Shown: positions 5,170-5,974 of the stretch, piece by piece
Numbering within the stretch: position 1 is the first letter of the stretch
How the letters are laid out: the number at the start of each line of letters is the position of its first letter
Origin: an uncultured Lachnospiraceae bacterium
GTDB taxonomy: Bacteria; Bacillota_A; Clostridia; Lachnospirales; Lachnospiraceae
Assembly: GCA_902766415.1 (NCBI GenBank)
Contig: CACXDR010000053.1
Location: 1-5,974 of the forward strand
Length of the DNA stretch: 5,974 bases
Direction: 5' to 3'
Notes under the pieces: generated by a model
The model's database searches: none
Told to the model about the DNA's origin: nothing
What the model saw: the letters and a program-made list of their open reading frames with translations, nothing else
Made by a program: the position numbers and the translations under genes

Positions 5170-5974
5170 TCAGATCCTTGCGACGCCGCTCCTCCTCGCG
5201 GCCTCCGCGACCGCCGCCGCGACTGCGCCGCGGACCCTGGGATCAAAGGCCTTCGGGATGATATTGTTCTCGTTCAGCTCGTCCTCGGGGATGATGCCGG
5301 CGATCGCCATGGCTGCCGCCATCTTCATCTCCTCGTTGATATCCTTCGCGCGGACGTCAAAGGCCCCGCGGAACACGCCCGGGAACACAAGGACGTTGTT
5401 GATCTGGTTCGGATAGTCGCTCCGGCCGGTCGAAATGACGCGCGCGCCGCCCTTCATGGCATCCTCCGGGAAGATCTCCGGGGTCGGGTTCGCGCAGGCG
5501 AAGATCACCGCGTCGCGGTTCATGGTCCGCACCATCTCCGTGGTGACCATGTTCGGGCGGGAGAAGCCGAGGAACACGTCAGCGCCGACGAGCGCGTCGG
5601 CAAGCTTCCCCTTCATGTCCCCGAGGTTCGTGACCTTCCGCATCTCCTCCTGCGCCCAGTTCAGGCCCTCATACGCGGAGGAAATAATGCCGTCCTTGTC
5701 GCAGAGGATCAGGTTCTTGAAGCCGTACGCAAGAAGAAGCTTCGAGACCGCGATGCCCGCGCTTCCCGCGCCGTTCACGACGACCTTCGCCTCCTCCTTC
5801 GTCTTGCCGACGACCTTCAGCGCGTTGATCAGTCCCGCGAGGACGATGATGGCGGTCCCGTGCTGGTCGTCGTGGAAGATCGGGATATCGCACTTTTCCT
5901 TCAGCTTCCGCTCGATCTCGAAGCAGCGCGGCGCGGAGATGTCCTCCAGGTTCACGCCGCCGAAGGAACCGGAA
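5170..5974 (-). CDS. Malic enzyme (oxaloacetate-decarboxylating malate dehydrogenase), 5' end outside window
   Basis: Cytosolic enzyme converting L-malate to pyruvate and CO2 with reduction of NAD(P)+. The window holds about 268 C-terminal residues of a protein that is usually near 380-400 in the short bacterial form. The frame remains open to the right edge, and the residues there (SGSFGGVNLEDISAPRCFEIE) are internal family sequence, so the GTG at 5955 is not the start. Landmarks are the FGGxNLEDI metal and substrate region, IPIFHDDQHGTA (5851-5874 for HDDQHGTA), the nucleotide-binding loop GAGSAG (5755-5772), FACANPTPEI and the TGRSDYPNQINN segment. An Asp (in LILCDKDG) at the end of the second strand of the Rossmann fold favours NAD over NADP; this is inference. 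The C-terminal PRVRGAVAAAVAEAARRSGVARI is the usual end. No strong terminator follows the stop. Confidence 0.95.
   Translation of the reverse strand, partial: SGSFGGVNLEDISAPRCFEIERKLKEKCDIPIFHDDQHGTAIIVLAGLINALKVVGKTKEEAKVVVNGAGSAGIAVSKLLLAYGFKNLILCDKDGIISSAYEGLNWAQEEMRKVTNLGDMKGKLADALVGADVFLGFSRPNMVTTEMVRTMNRDAVIFACANPTPEIFPEDAMKGGARVISTGRSDYPNQINNVLVFPGVFRGAFDVRAKDINEEMKMAAAMAIAGIIPEDELNENNIIPKAFDPRVRGAVAAAVAEAARRSGVARI

Noticed and set aside
5013..5261. Plus-strand open frame running from the gap into malic enzyme
   Set aside because: Half lies in AT-rich noncoding DNA and half is antisense to malic enzyme; Arg/Pro-rich end is a shadow of GC-rich codons.

Overview
The window reads as ordinary chromosomal core sequence from a fairly GC-rich (roughly 55-60% by eye) anaerobic Firmicute, most likely a member of the Clostridia close to Lachnospiraceae. 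The pointers are a split-type glycine dehydrogenase subunit 2, a glutaminyl-tRNA synthetase with clostridial-looking sequence, an O2-sensitive radical SAM protein of the PflA/PflX kind, a short malic enzyme, and strong AGGAGG-type ribosome binding sites. The taxon is inferred from protein style only.

Layout. One gene runs on the plus strand: a GcvPB-like glycine dehydrogenase subunit, cut by the left edge, ending at 1558. Everything else is on the minus strand. In order of transcription (right to left) these are: a malic enzyme cut by the right edge (5974 to 5170); a 274-bp AT-rich intergenic stretch; a previously easy-to-miss 57-residue Cys-rich protein with its own promoter, ribosome binding site and terminator (4895 to 4722); acyl carrier protein (4515 to 4282); glutaminyl-tRNA synthetase (4158 to 2449); and a radical SAM protein (2452 to 1547). 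glnS and the radical SAM gene overlap by ATGA and must share a transcript. acpP has no visible terminator before glnS, so it may feed the same transcript, although glnS also has a candidate promoter of its own.

How the genes relate. No dedicated pathway is visible. Glycine cleavage (one-carbon units), malate decarboxylation (pyruvate and reducing power), ACP (fatty acid synthesis) and GlnRS (translation) are housekeeping functions.

I do not see a new defence or mobile system. The points worth a second look are: the divergent active-site loops of the GcvPB-like protein; the exact 12-bp palindrome in which both convergent genes end, giving both proteins the same last three residues; a perfect 12-bp inverted repeat inside the radical SAM gene; the small zinc-ribbon-like gene with an inverted repeat around its promoter; and an extended -10 element placed so that transcription would start inside a terminator stem upstream of acpP.
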